From: Spirochaetaceae bacterium
GTDB taxonomy: Bacteria; Spirochaetota; Spirochaetia; Treponematales; Breznakiellaceae
Assembly: GCA_031255655.1 (NCBI GenBank)
Contig: JAIRSB010000087.1
Location: forward strand, 1 to 8,090
DNA length: 8,090 nucleotides
Reading direction: 5' to 3'
Part shown: one piece after another, positions 1-6,933 of the stretch
Layout of the letters: every line of letters starts with the position of its first letter
How positions within the stretch are numbered: position 1 is the stretch's first letter
Notes under the pieces: generated by a model
Database searches by the model: none
Told to the model about the DNA's origin: nothing
Seen by the model: the letters and a program-made list of their open reading frames with translations, nothing else
Position numbers and translations under genes: made by a program

Positions 1-1533
1 ACGAACGCCGGAGGCGATATTACAAGTTTCAGGCTGAAAGAGCACGGAGACGGCGCGGATTATGTCGATATGATACTCAGCGGCACAAAAGAAGCCCACG
101 CCTTTACGATAGCGTTCGGGGGCAGAAACGCAGTCCCTTTGAACTCGTTTTTCAACAGCAGGCGTATTTCCGACATGGTTGTCGAGTATTACCGCGATTT
201 TTCGGTGAACGGAGAAGTTTTTCGCCTAACCAAGCGTTACAGCTTTGAACCGAACGAGTATATGTTCCAGCTTGAGATAAGCATCGACGGGGGTAATTCC
301 ATCCCCCCTCTGAACTTTGCTTCCTCCGGCGAAACACCCGCCGCATATACACTGGCGTTCGGGCCGCAGATAGGTCCTGGATTTGATAAACTTGACGGGA
401 ACTACGATTACCGGCGATATCTGAGCTTTTCAAACGGAAAACTGAAAAATGAAAAAAACACACCCAATCAGGATACGATTGTTTCAGGTCACGTATTGTG
501 GGCGGCGATCACGGGCAAGTATTTCGCACTCATCGCGGTACCTGACGCGGCGGCGTACAACATTGCTTTCGCGTCGCGTCCCGCCGAGCCGGGTATTGAG
601 ACCGCCTCGCGCCTATTCATCACGCGACCGCCGCTTTCAGCCTCCCGCAACACAGATACCTTCCGTTTCTATCTAGGCCCGAAAACCCAGAAGGCCTTAG
701 CGGTTTATGACAACGGAAACAACAGTTTCGGGTATACCGACCTACGCCTTGAACAGGCGGCGAACGCCGGCGGTTTTTGGGGGATTTTGAATCCGCTGGA
801 ATTATTGCTGAAATGGCTGTTGAACCTGTTTTATCACCTAATTCCGAATTACGGCGTGGCGATAATTCTGGTAATCCTGCTCGTAAAAATCGCGCTGTTT
901 CCGCTGACTAAAAAAGGATCGGAAGCTACTTTGCGTATGCAGACGATGGCGCCGAAAATTAAGGAAATTCAAGCGAAATACAAGGATAATCCGCAGAAGA
1001 TGAATACCGAGCTTGCAGGGCTTTACAAAAAAGAAGGCTACAGCCCGCTTTCCGGCTGCCTGCCTATGCTGATTCAACTGCCAATATTCCTTGCTATGTA
1101 CAATCTTTTTAGCAATCATTTTGAACTGCGCGGCGCGATGTTTATTCCCGGATGGATACCTGACCTTTCCGTGCCGGAGACGGTTTTTAATTTCGCACCT
1201 TTTAAAATACCTTTGCTTGGCTGGAGCGATATACGTCTTTTACCGTTTATCTATGTCGGCTCCCAGCTTTTGTACGGCAAAGTTACGCAGACGCCGGATC
1301 AGGCAAATAACCCACAGATGAAGATGATGCTGTACGCTATGCCGCTGGTGTTCTTTTTCGTATTGTACAATGTTCCGTCTGGATTATTGGTTTACTGGAT
1401 AATGTCTAACATTTTGACGATGCTTCAGCAGCTTGTGATAAACAAACTTATGGCGGGAAAAAGGGCGGCCCTCGCTGCGGCGCAGCCAGAGAAAAAAGTC
1501 ATAGTTCCGCCCAAGAAAAAAAAGAAACGTTAA
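1..1533 (+). CDS. yidC: Membrane protein insertase YidC (5' end outside the window)
   Basis: YidC/Oxa1/Alb3 insertase, which inserts and folds inner-membrane proteins alone or with SecYEG. The frame is open from base 1, so the N-terminal membrane anchor and start lie upstream; 510 codons are visible. About the first 255 are the beta-rich periplasmic domain typical of diderm YidC, opening with TNAGGDITSFRLKEH and containing LAFGPQIGPG. The conserved insertase core follows: hydrophobic segments at roughly codons 260-281, 283-302, 351-370, 412-426 and 443-469, a cytoplasmic helical hairpin between the second and third (KIKEIQAKYKDNPQKM), and the signature GCLPMLIQLPIFLAMY. The tail is strongly basic (PPKKKKKR), as in ribosome-contacting YidC proteins. 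The hydrophilic-groove position that is Arg in E. coli (R366) appears to be Lys here (bases 886-888, in LVKIALFPLT). jag follows after 54 nt. Identity is very secure. Confidence 0.97.
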   Translation, partial: TNAGGDITSFRLKEHGDGADYVDMILSGTKEAHAFTIAFGGRNAVPLNSFFNSRRISDMVVEYYRDFSVNGEVFRLTKRYSFEPNEYMFQLEISIDGGNSIPPLNFASSGETPAAYTLAFGPQIGPGFDKLDGNYDYRRYLSFSNGKLKNEKNTPNQDTIVSGHVLWAAITGKYFALIAVPDAAAYNIAFASRPAEPGIETASRLFITRPPLSASRNTDTFRFYLGPKTQKALAVYDNGNNSFGYTDLRLEQAANAGGFWGILNPLELLLKWLLNLFYHLIPNYGVAIILVILLVKIALFPLTKKGSEATLRMQTMAPKIKEIQAKYKDNPQKMNTELAGLYKKEGYSPLSGCLPMLIQLPIFLAMYNLFSNHFELRGAMFIPGWIPDLSVPETVFNFAPFKIPLLGWSDIRLLPFIYVGSQLLYGKVTQTPDQANNPQMKMMLYAMPLVFFFVLYNVPSGLLVYWIMSNILTMLQQLVINKLMAGKRAALAAAQPEKKVIVPPKKKKKR

Positions 1534-1576
1534 GCATATACCCAAACGGCGCGTTAAGCGGCGGGCGGTCTATCAT

Positions 1577-1582
1577 AAGGAG
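1577..1582 (+). promoter_or_regulatory. Ribosome binding site of jag
   Basis: AAGGAG lies 5 nt before the ATG at 1588. It is one of only two clear Shine-Dalgarno sequences in the window, and it fixes the jag start. Confidence 0.85.
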
Positions 1583-1587
1583 TAAAT

Positions 1588-2310
1588 ATGGTAAAAGAAT
1601 TCGAGGGGCGGACAGAAAAGGAAGCCATCGACAAGGCGGCGTTAGAGCTTGGCCTTGGACGGGATTGTTTCGATGTGGAAATTATTGAGACACAGCGCGG
1701 TGGACTGTTCAAAAAGGGATTCGTGAAGATTCGCGTTCATACCAGCGATACCGCGGGCGCGAATTCCACGCAATACGTTAAAAATAACGGGAATGAAGCG
1801 GCAAGCGGCAAGCGGGTTAAGGAAGAGGCGGAACCTGTCCTGCCGGATGAAAATTTTGAGAAAGCAATAATAGAATATTTGGATAAAATCATCAGTTTGA
1901 TGGGAATGGATGGGAAAACGAGCGTGCTTTTTCGAGAAAAGCATAAAATAGGATTTAACATTACTTCATCGGACTCATCGTTCATTATCGGGAAAAAAGG
2001 CAAGACTTTGGACGCGCTTCAATTGATTGTGTCAATCTACGCCGCGAAGTTAGGGGGCGGGGATATACGAGTAATTCTTGACAGCGAAAATTATCGTGTG
2101 CGCCGCGAGGAAAGCCTTGTGCGCTTGGCGTACACCATCGCCGGACGTGTCCGCGAAAACCGTGCCTCAATATTGCTTGAACCCATGAACCCGTTCGACC
2201 GCCGTCTTATTCACACAACTCTGAACGATGTCAACGATATTGATACAAAGAGCGAAGGACAGGGTTTATACAAACGAGTACGTATTTTTTATAAGGGAGG
2301 CAGACGCTAA
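1588..2310 (+). CDS. jag: Jag/KhpB RNA-binding protein (Jag_N, KH and R3H domains)
   Basis: Complete 240-residue Jag protein (SpoIIIJ-associated; called KhpB or EloR in streptococci). The family binds RNA and in Gram-positives affects cell elongation and division; its role in spirochaetes is not established. Three domains can be read: Jag_N at about residues 1-52 (EFEGRTEKEAIDKA, then GGLFKKGFVKIRV); a charged linker to about 85; a KH domain at about 88-168 with its RNA-binding GxxG loop as GKKG at 135-138 (FIIGKKGKTLDALQ); and an R3H domain at about 170-235 with Arg205-x3-His209 in FDRRLIHTTL and a closing SEGQGLYKRVRI. A strong ribosome binding site supports the ATG. Position right after yidC is the conserved arrangement and suggests cotranscription. 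No frame damage or unusual residues are seen. Confidence 0.96.
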   Translation: MVKEFEGRTEKEAIDKAALELGLGRDCFDVEIIETQRGGLFKKGFVKIRVHTSDTAGANSTQYVKNNGNEAASGKRVKEEAEPVLPDENFEKAIIEYLDKIISLMGMDGKTSVLFREKHKIGFNITSSDSSFIIGKKGKTLDALQLIVSIYAAKLGGGDIRVILDSENYRVRREESLVRLAYTIAGRVRENRASILLEPMNPFDRRLIHTTLNDVNDIDTKSEGQGLYKRVRIFYKGGRR

Positions 2311-2360
2311 AAGAGCGTTGTTTACTTCGGGGCGTATCGGCACCGCTTGAATATCAATTT

Positions 2361-3662
2361 ATGAACAGTCTAGCAATTGAATTAAACGAAATTTTGAAAG
2401 ATACCGCGGTGGGACGTATGCTGTCTGGTTTTGGAAAACGTATATATTTCCCGCACGGTATAATAGCGCAGAGCGCGGAAGCCAAAAAGTCGGCGCGAAC
2501 AGCTAACGGCACGATAGGTATGGCGTATTCAGGCGGAAAACCGATGTTGCTGCCAGCTCTTAAACGCTGCCTGCCGGACTTTGAGGATGAGGAAATCGTG
2601 GCTTACGCTCCTACCGCCGGTAATGAGAAAGTACGCGAACTATGGAAAAAACTGCTTTTGCAAAAGAATCCTTCGCTGAATCCGGCTCATATATCGCTTC
2701 CGGTTGTTACTCCGGGCATTACGGCAAGCATCTCATACACGGCGGAGCTTTTTTTAGACCCGGGACAGACTATTTTGTCCGCGTACCCCGCGTGGGATAA
2801 TTACGCCTTGATTTTTGAAGAGCGTGTAGGAGCCGTTATGCGCGGCGTTTCATTCTTTGACAGCGCGGGCTGCCTCGACATACCGAAAATAAGGGAGGCG
2901 GTGCAGGAAGAAGCCCGGAAAGGCAGTGTCCGCGTCATTCTAAACTTCCCGAACAATCCTGCCGGTTATTCGCCAAACGAGACCGAAGCAAGAGCCATTG
3001 CCCAATGCTTGTATGAGGCGGCTGAAAGCGGTGCGGATGTGCTGGCCATCTGTGACGACGCATATTTCGGTTTCTTTTACGAGGACGACATCTATAAGGA
3101 GTCGATTTTCAGCCTTCTGTCAGGACTGCACGAGCGCGTACTCGCCGTAAAAACCGACGGCCCCACCAAAGAGGATTACAATTGGGGGCTTAGGCTCGCG
3201 ATGGTAACAATCGGTTCGAAGGGTCTGCAAAGCAGGCATTTTGACGCGCTGGTAACTAAATTTATGGGAACCATACGTTCTTCCGTCTCTTGCTCAAACA
3301 CTTTAGCTCAATCCATGTTCCTTAAAACCTGCGCCGACGAGTCTACATCCGCGCAGAAGACCGTCTTTTTTGACATCATGAAAGAACGTTACAATGAGGT
3401 AAAAAAAATCGTGCGGGCGCACAAGTATCATCCGCGTCTTACGCCTATGCCTTTCAACTCTGGATATTTCATGTCTATGCGCTGTAACGGGATAGACGCG
3501 GGCCGGCTGCGCCGTGAACTGCTGGAAAAATATGGAATAGGCGTAATCGCCTTTGGCGGCGAATACATCCGCGTCGCGTTTTCCGCCATAGAAAAAGAGC
3601 TTTTGCCGGAAGTTTTTACAGCTATTTACGAAGCGGCTCTGAATATTCCTTCCTCGTCATAA
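2361..3662 (+). CDS. Class I/II PLP-dependent aminotransferase, substrate unknown
   Basis: Complete 433-residue fold-type I PLP enzyme. Visible family features: AYAPTAGNEKVRELW near the N-terminus (residues 81-95), the cofactor-contacting NFPNNPAGYSP (195-205), CDDAYFGFFYE (231-241) with the Asp that holds the pyridine nitrogen, the Schiff-base lysine Lys270 in DGPTKEDYNWGLR, and a C-terminal Arg404 (EYIRVAF) in the usual place for binding the substrate carboxylate. The pattern matches a long (about 430 aa) aminotransferase group that I recall from spirochaetes and Firmicutes, generally annotated without a substrate. The start is the only plausible ATG: the frame stays open upstream but has no better start codon, and no Shine-Dalgarno is visible. 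It lies 50 nt after jag and 6 nt before cbiD, so a link to cobalamin or amino-acid metabolism is possible but is only inference. It is longer than, and unlike, CobD threonine-phosphate decarboxylase. Confidence 0.9.
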   Translation: MNSLAIELNEILKDTAVGRMLSGFGKRIYFPHGIIAQSAEAKKSARTANGTIGMAYSGGKPMLLPALKRCLPDFEDEEIVAYAPTAGNEKVRELWKKLLLQKNPSLNPAHISLPVVTPGITASISYTAELFLDPGQTILSAYPAWDNYALIFEERVGAVMRGVSFFDSAGCLDIPKIREAVQEEARKGSVRVILNFPNNPAGYSPNETEARAIAQCLYEAAESGADVLAICDDAYFGFFYEDDIYKESIFSLLSGLHERVLAVKTDGPTKEDYNWGLRLAMVTIGSKGLQSRHFDALVTKFMGTIRSSVSCSNTLAQSMFLKTCADESTSAQKTVFFDIMKERYNEVKKIVRAHKYHPRLTPMPFNSGYFMSMRCNGIDAGRLRRELLEKYGIGVIAFGGEYIRVAFSAIEKELLPEVFTAIYEAALNIPSSS

Positions 3663-3668
3663 TACGCC

Positions 3669-4769
3669 ATGCACAGGGCTTTTGACCTTAGCGCTAGAAA
3701 AAAACTGCGCTGCGGTTTTACGACCGGCTCATGTGCGGCGGCGGCGGCAAAGGGGGCGGCGGCAGCCTTGCTGTTGGGCGAGGACGCGGAGAGTGCTTGC
3801 GTCGTTGACACGCCTGCCGGGAAACGCTTCGAGCCGCGTCTTTACGATGTTGTCGTATCTGACGACAGTGCAAGCTGTGCCGTAGAAAAAGATGGCGGGG
3901 ACGACCCGGACGTAACTTCCGGTTGTCTTGTTTACGCGCTTGTCAGGAAGCGTCGGGAACAGGGCTTTGTCATAGACGGCGGCGAAGGGGTGGGGCGGGT
4001 AACTTTTCCCGGTCTGGACCAGCCGCCGGGTGCGGCGGCGATAAACAGTGTTCCACGCCGCATGATAGCTGACGCGTTGCGCGAAATCCGCGAAACCGCA
4101 GGTTTCGCGGATGGCCTGTCCGTAAGCATATCGATACCAGATGGTGAAAAACTCGCGGCACGTACTTTTAACAGAAGGCTGGGCATTGTAGGCGGGCTTT
4201 CCATACTTGGCACAACGGGTATAGTAGAGCCTATGAGCGAAGCCGCATTTTGTGATTCTATTAAATCGGAACTTTCCATGTTGCGGGCATTGGGATATGA
4301 CGCGCTTACATTGACGCCGGGAAACATTGGTCTTGATTTTCTTGCGCGGCATTATCCGTCCGCCCGTCCTGTAAAATGCGCGAATTTCATAGGCGAAAGC
4401 ATCTGTCTCGCCGCGGAAGCCGGTTTTGACCATGTATTGATTGCCGGACACATCGGGAAGCTGATAAAACTGGTAACCGGAAATTTCAACACTCACTCAA
4501 GATACGGGGACGCGAGGCAGTTTGTTTTCGCTTCATTTGCTGCTATACACGGTGCGAACGGCGCTTTGACGGCGGAATTGCTACGATGCGCGGCAAGCGA
4601 AGCCGCGATAGATATTTTGCTGGACGCGGGTATGTGGGAGCCTGTACTCAAAGAAATTCTTGCAGGAACTCGTCGGCAGTTAGATGAATTTTGCACCCGG
4701 CGGCTTTATAAACTGCACTGCGAGGCTCTGTTTTTCTCGTCAAAACATGGCTTTTTGGGTAAGGCTTAA
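3669..4769 (+). CDS. cbiD: Cobalt-precorrin-5B (C1)-methyltransferase CbiD
   Basis: CbiD methylates C-1 of the corrin ring precursor using S-adenosylmethionine in the anaerobic (early cobalt insertion) route to cobalamin; it is cytoplasmic. At 366 residues it has the normal family length and is complete. Conserved blocks appear in order: LRCGFTTGSCAAAAAKGA (residues 13-30), VEKDGGDDPDVTSG (72-85), GGEGVGRVTFPGL (104-116), AINSVPRRMI (124-133), LGIVGGLSILGTTGIVEPMS (171-190), TPGNIG (216-221), NFIGE (239-243) and AGHIGKLIKLVTGNFNTHS (259-277). The ATG is 6 nt after the aminotransferase stop with no Shine-Dalgarno, so translation is probably coupled. No other corrin gene is in view, so the remaining pathway genes must lie elsewhere. 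A perfect 12-bp inverted repeat sits inside the gene (4086-4112). The gene ends 38 nt from the convergent era, with no obvious terminator hairpin between them. Confidence 0.96.
   Translation: MHRAFDLSARKKLRCGFTTGSCAAAAAKGAAAALLLGEDAESACVVDTPAGKRFEPRLYDVVVSDDSASCAVEKDGGDDPDVTSGCLVYALVRKRREQGFVIDGGEGVGRVTFPGLDQPPGAAAINSVPRRMIADALREIRETAGFADGLSVSISIPDGEKLAARTFNRRLGIVGGLSILGTTGIVEPMSEAAFCDSIKSELSMLRALGYDALTLTPGNIGLDFLARHYPSARPVKCANFIGESICLAAEAGFDHVLIAGHIGKLIKLVTGNFNTHSRYGDARQFVFASFAAIHGANGALTAELLRCAASEAAIDILLDAGMWEPVLKEILAGTRRQLDEFCTRRLYKLHCEALFFSSKHGFLGKA
4086..4112. repeat. Perfect 12-bp inverted repeat with 3-nt loop inside cbiD
   Basis: ATCCGCGAAACC (4086-4097), then GCA, then its exact complement GGTTTCGCGGAT (4101-4112). 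It encodes part of EIRETAGFADG, a region of CbiD between conserved blocks. On RNA this would be a stable GC-rich hairpin. No U-run follows on either strand, so it is not a typical terminator. It may be chance in a GC-rich coding sequence. Confidence 0.75.
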
Positions 4770-4807
4770 AGAAACGCGGTCTTGTCCACCCGCCGCCGCC
4801 TCAAAAA

Positions 4808-5746
4808 TTACAGCAGTTTACGCAATATTTCGTCATTTCCGCGCCAGTCACGCGAGGTTTTAACGCGTAAGTCGAGTTTGACGTTCCAGTCAAAAATTTT
4901 TTTCAGGCTTCTCAGCGCGGCAAGCCGTATATCGCGAATCATCATCCCGCCTTTTCCGACTATCATGCCTTTCTGCGATTCGCGCTCTACCATGATGAAT
5001 GCGCGTACCCACAGGGTCTGTCTGCCCTTTTCGCCGTGCAGTTCGATGTCCGCTATATCGACGTATATCGAGTGTGGTAGTTCCTGACGCAGACGGTTAA
5101 TCGCCTTTTCACGGATAATTTCGGCAACGCGAAAGCTGGTTTCCTGGTCTGTATAGCAGTCTTCATCATAAAACGCATCGCCCTCTGGGGCCATGCGGAA
5201 TAGGCAGGCGAGCAATGGTTCAAGCCCTTCTTTTCGCAGTGCGGAGACTTTAAACACGCGCTCTTCCGGTAGACTCGGCAGCAAGGTTTTAAGCGAGGCG
5301 GCAGTCTCAGTGCTTTCGTACGCATCCGTCTTATTGATGACGGCAACGGTTTTTTGGCTTATATTTTCGGGTTTGCGGGACAATACTTCCATGACGGCTG
5401 TCTCTTCCGGCCCTGCCGGACGGGAAGCGTCCAGAACGTACATAACGAGACCAGCTTCGTCCAGCGTTCTAAGCGTGGTATTCAGCAGGCGAAGGTTTAG
5501 TTTTTTACCGGAAATGTGCATACCGGGCGTGTCGATAAACACGAGTTGGCCTTCCGGTCTATTCACAATGCCGCGGATGCTGTTTCGTGTTGTCTGAGGT
5601 ACGGAGCTGACAATGGCTACTTTTGCGCCGCATAATCGGTTCAGCAATGTGGATTTTCCAACAGATGGCCGGCCTATTACCGCGACAAACGCGCTTTTTT
5701 TGTCTATGTTCGCCGCGGTGGTTTCGGTGAGCTTCGTTTCGTTCAT
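4808..5746 (-). CDS. era: GTPase Era (16S rRNA binding, 30S assembly)
   Basis: Era is an essential GTPase that binds the 3' end of 16S rRNA and helps 30S subunit maturation. This 312-residue protein is complete and of normal length. GTPase motifs: G1 GRPSVGKS (25-32), G2 within PQTTR (50-54), G3 DTPG (72-75), G4 NKTD (138-141) and G5 SAL (168-170). The C-terminal type-2 KH domain spans about 205-295 with its GxxG loop as GKGG (264-267), followed by the usual ending RVKTSRDWR. The ATG follows the tandem TGA TGA end of hsp20 by 10 nt and has no clear Shine-Dalgarno, so it is probably translated by coupling or reinitiation and transcribed from the hsp20 promoter. The gene is convergent with cbiD. 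Confidence 0.97.
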   Translation of the reverse strand: MNETKLTETTAANIDKKSAFVAVIGRPSVGKSTLLNRLCGAKVAIVSSVPQTTRNSIRGIVNRPEGQLVFIDTPGMHISGKKLNLRLLNTTLRTLDEAGLVMYVLDASRPAGPEETAVMEVLSRKPENISQKTVAVINKTDAYESTETAASLKTLLPSLPEERVFKVSALRKEGLEPLLACLFRMAPEGDAFYDEDCYTDQETSFRVAEIIREKAINRLRQELPHSIYVDIADIELHGEKGRQTLWVRAFIMVERESQKGMIVGKGGMMIRDIRLAALRSLKKIFDWNVKLDLRVKTSRDWRGNDEILRKLL

Positions 5747-5756
5747 CGACGGTTCA

Positions 5757-6269
5757 TCAGCTTGAAATTTTTATTTTAACGCCGTCTTGTTCGTCTTCTT
5801 CTTTTTTCGGAATGCTTATTATTAGCAGTCCATTTTTATAAACCGCATTCGTTTTTTCACGGGTGTATTTATCCGTGGGGACGTAATATTTTTGTTTTTC
5901 AATGTTATCGAGGCGTAAAGTCTTTTTTATGTAATGTGTTTCTTCTGTCTCGCCGCTGTTTTGCTCTTCGCAGTTTTTTAGCGCGGCGCGGTAAACCGCG
6001 GACAATACCATGTATTCGCCCTGAAAGGTCAAATTGATGTCTTCTTCGTAAAAACCTGCCAGTCCAAATTCAAAAACAATGCTGCCCGCACCGTCCTCAG
6101 TAGTGTAGATGTTTACCGGAGGCCAGTCATAATCGCTGTCTCCATCGTTCCTACCGCAAACGCCGCTGTCGCCATATCCGCGTTCTTGGGCATATTTGGA
6201 AAGCTCGCTTTGAAATTTCTTAGCAGCATTCGAAATATCATAAAAAATATCGCTGAAATCACCGTACAT
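5757..6269 (-). CDS. Small heat-shock protein, Hsp20/alpha-crystallin family (divergent)
   Basis: ATP-independent holdase chaperone of the alpha-crystallin fold, 170 residues, cytoplasmic. The alpha-crystallin domain covers about residues 49-156: WPPVNIYTTEDG, then FEFGLAGFYEEDINLTFQGEYMVLSA (a variant of the usual E-PG-keDI strand), HYIKKTLRL, and the diagnostic AVYKNGLLIISIPK (142-155). The C-terminal VKIKISS provides an I-x-I motif (Ile166-Lys-Ile168), which in this family docks between dimers. The N-terminal arm of about 48 residues is acidic and Gly/Asp-rich after residue 30. The sequence is divergent, so a specialised role is possible. No in-frame ATG lies close downstream of the chosen ATG, and no Shine-Dalgarno precedes it; instead a perfect promoter ends 6 nt before it. 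The gene ends in tandem TGA codons 10 nt before era. Confidence 0.85.
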   Translation of the reverse strand: MYGDFSDIFYDISNAAKKFQSELSKYAQERGYGDSGVCGRNDGDSDYDWPPVNIYTTEDGAGSIVFEFGLAGFYEEDINLTFQGEYMVLSAVYRAALKNCEEQNSGETEETHYIKKTLRLDNIEKQKYYVPTDKYTREKTNAVYKNGLLIISIPKKEEDEQDGVKIKISS

Positions 6270-6275
6270 AGGATA

Positions 6276-6304
6276 ATTATAACCGCGAGATCCAAGTGTG
6301 TCAA
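6276..6304 (-). promoter_or_regulatory. Perfect consensus sigma-70-type promoter of hsp20-era
   Basis: Read on the - strand: TTGACA (6304-6299), a 17-nt spacer, then TATAAT (6281-6276). Both hexamers and the spacing match the consensus exactly. The usual start point 7 nt past the -10 box is position 6269, which is the A of the hsp20 ATG, so the transcript would be leaderless. No CIRCE-type repeat (TTAGCACTC/GAGTGCTAA) is seen near it. Confidence 0.85.
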
Positions 6305-6350
6305 AGGCATCGCGTGAAGGCAGTGAAGATGTAACTCACAGAGCGGATTC

Positions 6351-6378
6351 GAAACGGCGTTTCAGCGTATTTCTGAAA
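6351..6378. repeat. Two overlapping short inverted repeats upstream of hsp20
   Basis: GAAACG-g-CGTTTC (6351-6363) and TTTCAG-n7-CTGAAA (6360-6378) share TTTC, so only one hairpin could form at a time. They lie 47 nt upstream of the hsp20 -35 box, in a spacer of about 240 nt (6270-6510) that otherwise shows only the promoter and AT-rich DNA with no tRNA or recognisable gene. They may be an operator or chance. Confidence 0.4.
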
Positions 6379-6510
6379 TAATTTTGAATAGAGAGCTGTC
6401 GATGAATCAATGTATTATAACACTCAAAATTATTGTCAGTGTAAAAGCAATTATAGTGTATTGCATTAATGAATATCAAGTTTTTCGTAGGAACATCCGA
6501 CGGCGTCAAT

Positions 6511-6836
6511 ATGGCATATAGTGCGGATTACCGAAAAGTGGCGATTGCTTTCAAGCAAGCCGGACACACATTCAAGGAACTGGGAGAGGTGTTCAAAATA
6601 ACTCCCCGGACTTATTATCAGTGGATTGAAATACTGGAAACAAGCGGCAGCGTCAAGATAGAAATCAAGCGGACACGCGCGATACCCAAAGGCACAACGG
6701 TTATAATGGATAACGCCTTATTTCACCTGCCCAAAAAGCTTAAAAATCTATGCCGGTGTCACGGCATGAGGCTGCTGTTTTGCCTACGTATTCGCCTGAC
6801 TATAACCCGATTGAAAAATCCTGGGCAAATATAAAA
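6511..6836 (+). pseudogene. Remnant of an IS630-family transposase (internal deletion and frameshift)
   Basis: The N-terminus MAYSADYRKVAIAFKQAGHT and the following helix-turn-helix (to ITPRTYYQWIEILETSGS, residue 47) match the DNA-binding domain of IS630 transposases. Soon after, at about residues 50-58, the protein jumps to the end of the DDE domain: PKGTTVIMDNALFHLPKKL, containing the second catalytic Asp (Asp67). Compared with a usual length of about 330-350 residues, roughly 140-150 are missing, including the first catalytic Asp. After MRLLF (ends 6780) the frame shifts: LPTYSPDYNPIEKSWANIK, with the third catalytic acid (Glu in NPIE, bases 6813-6815), is read in another frame, as if one T had been lost from the T-run at 6778-6781. 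A second shift at the A-run 6833-6836 would extend the reading to a TAA at 6911-6913, but that tail is not clearly IS630. The ATG at 6469 is an alternative start, but MAYS is the family start. Clearly non-functional. Confidence 0.85.
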
Positions 6837-6885
6837 TGCGCTTTAATGATATTAAATCACATTATAACCCCTATATCAATACATC

Positions 6886-6927
6886 CGCATATATGCCGTT
6901 TCAACACTGTTAAACGGCATATATGCG
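6886..6927. repeat. 42-nt near-perfect palindrome, candidate recombinase site or operator
   Basis: Left arm CGCATATATGCCGTTT (6886-6901) is the exact complement of the right arm AAACGGCATATATGCG (6912-6927), with a 10-nt spacer CAACACTGTT. The spacer itself is AACA-c-TGTT behind one extra C (6902), so 40 of 42 positions are symmetric. Each arm contains the self-complementary GCATATATGC. No T-run follows on either strand, which argues against a rho-independent terminator. The arrangement resembles tyrosine-recombinase core sites (loxP has 13-bp arms around 8 bp), and it lies 65 nt upstream of an intact tyrosine recombinase gene. Function is inferred only. Confidence 0.85.
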
Positions 6928-6933
6928 CACTAG

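Noticed and set aside
2361..3662. CobD-type threonine-phosphate decarboxylase, given the neighbouring cbiD
   Set aside because: At 433 residues it is longer than CobD and its motifs fit a different aminotransferase group.
3729..4496. Long open frame (255 codons) on the - strand inside cbiD
   Set aside because: It is fully antisense to a gene with conserved CbiD motifs throughout, shows no recognisable motif of its own, and is explained by codon bias on the opposite strand.
6113..6310. Small - strand open frame overlapping the hsp20 start
   Set aside because: It overlaps hsp20 in another frame and would begin upstream of the hsp20 promoter; it has no ribosome binding site or family resemblance.
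6433..6461. Promoter for the transposase remnant (TTGTCA with a downstream -10)
   Set aside because: The -35 is fair, but the hexamer at correct spacing (GTGTAT) matches the -10 consensus at only two positions.
6886..6927. Rho-independent terminator for the transposase remnant
   Set aside because: The stem is long but its arm ends are AT-rich, and no T-run follows on either strand.
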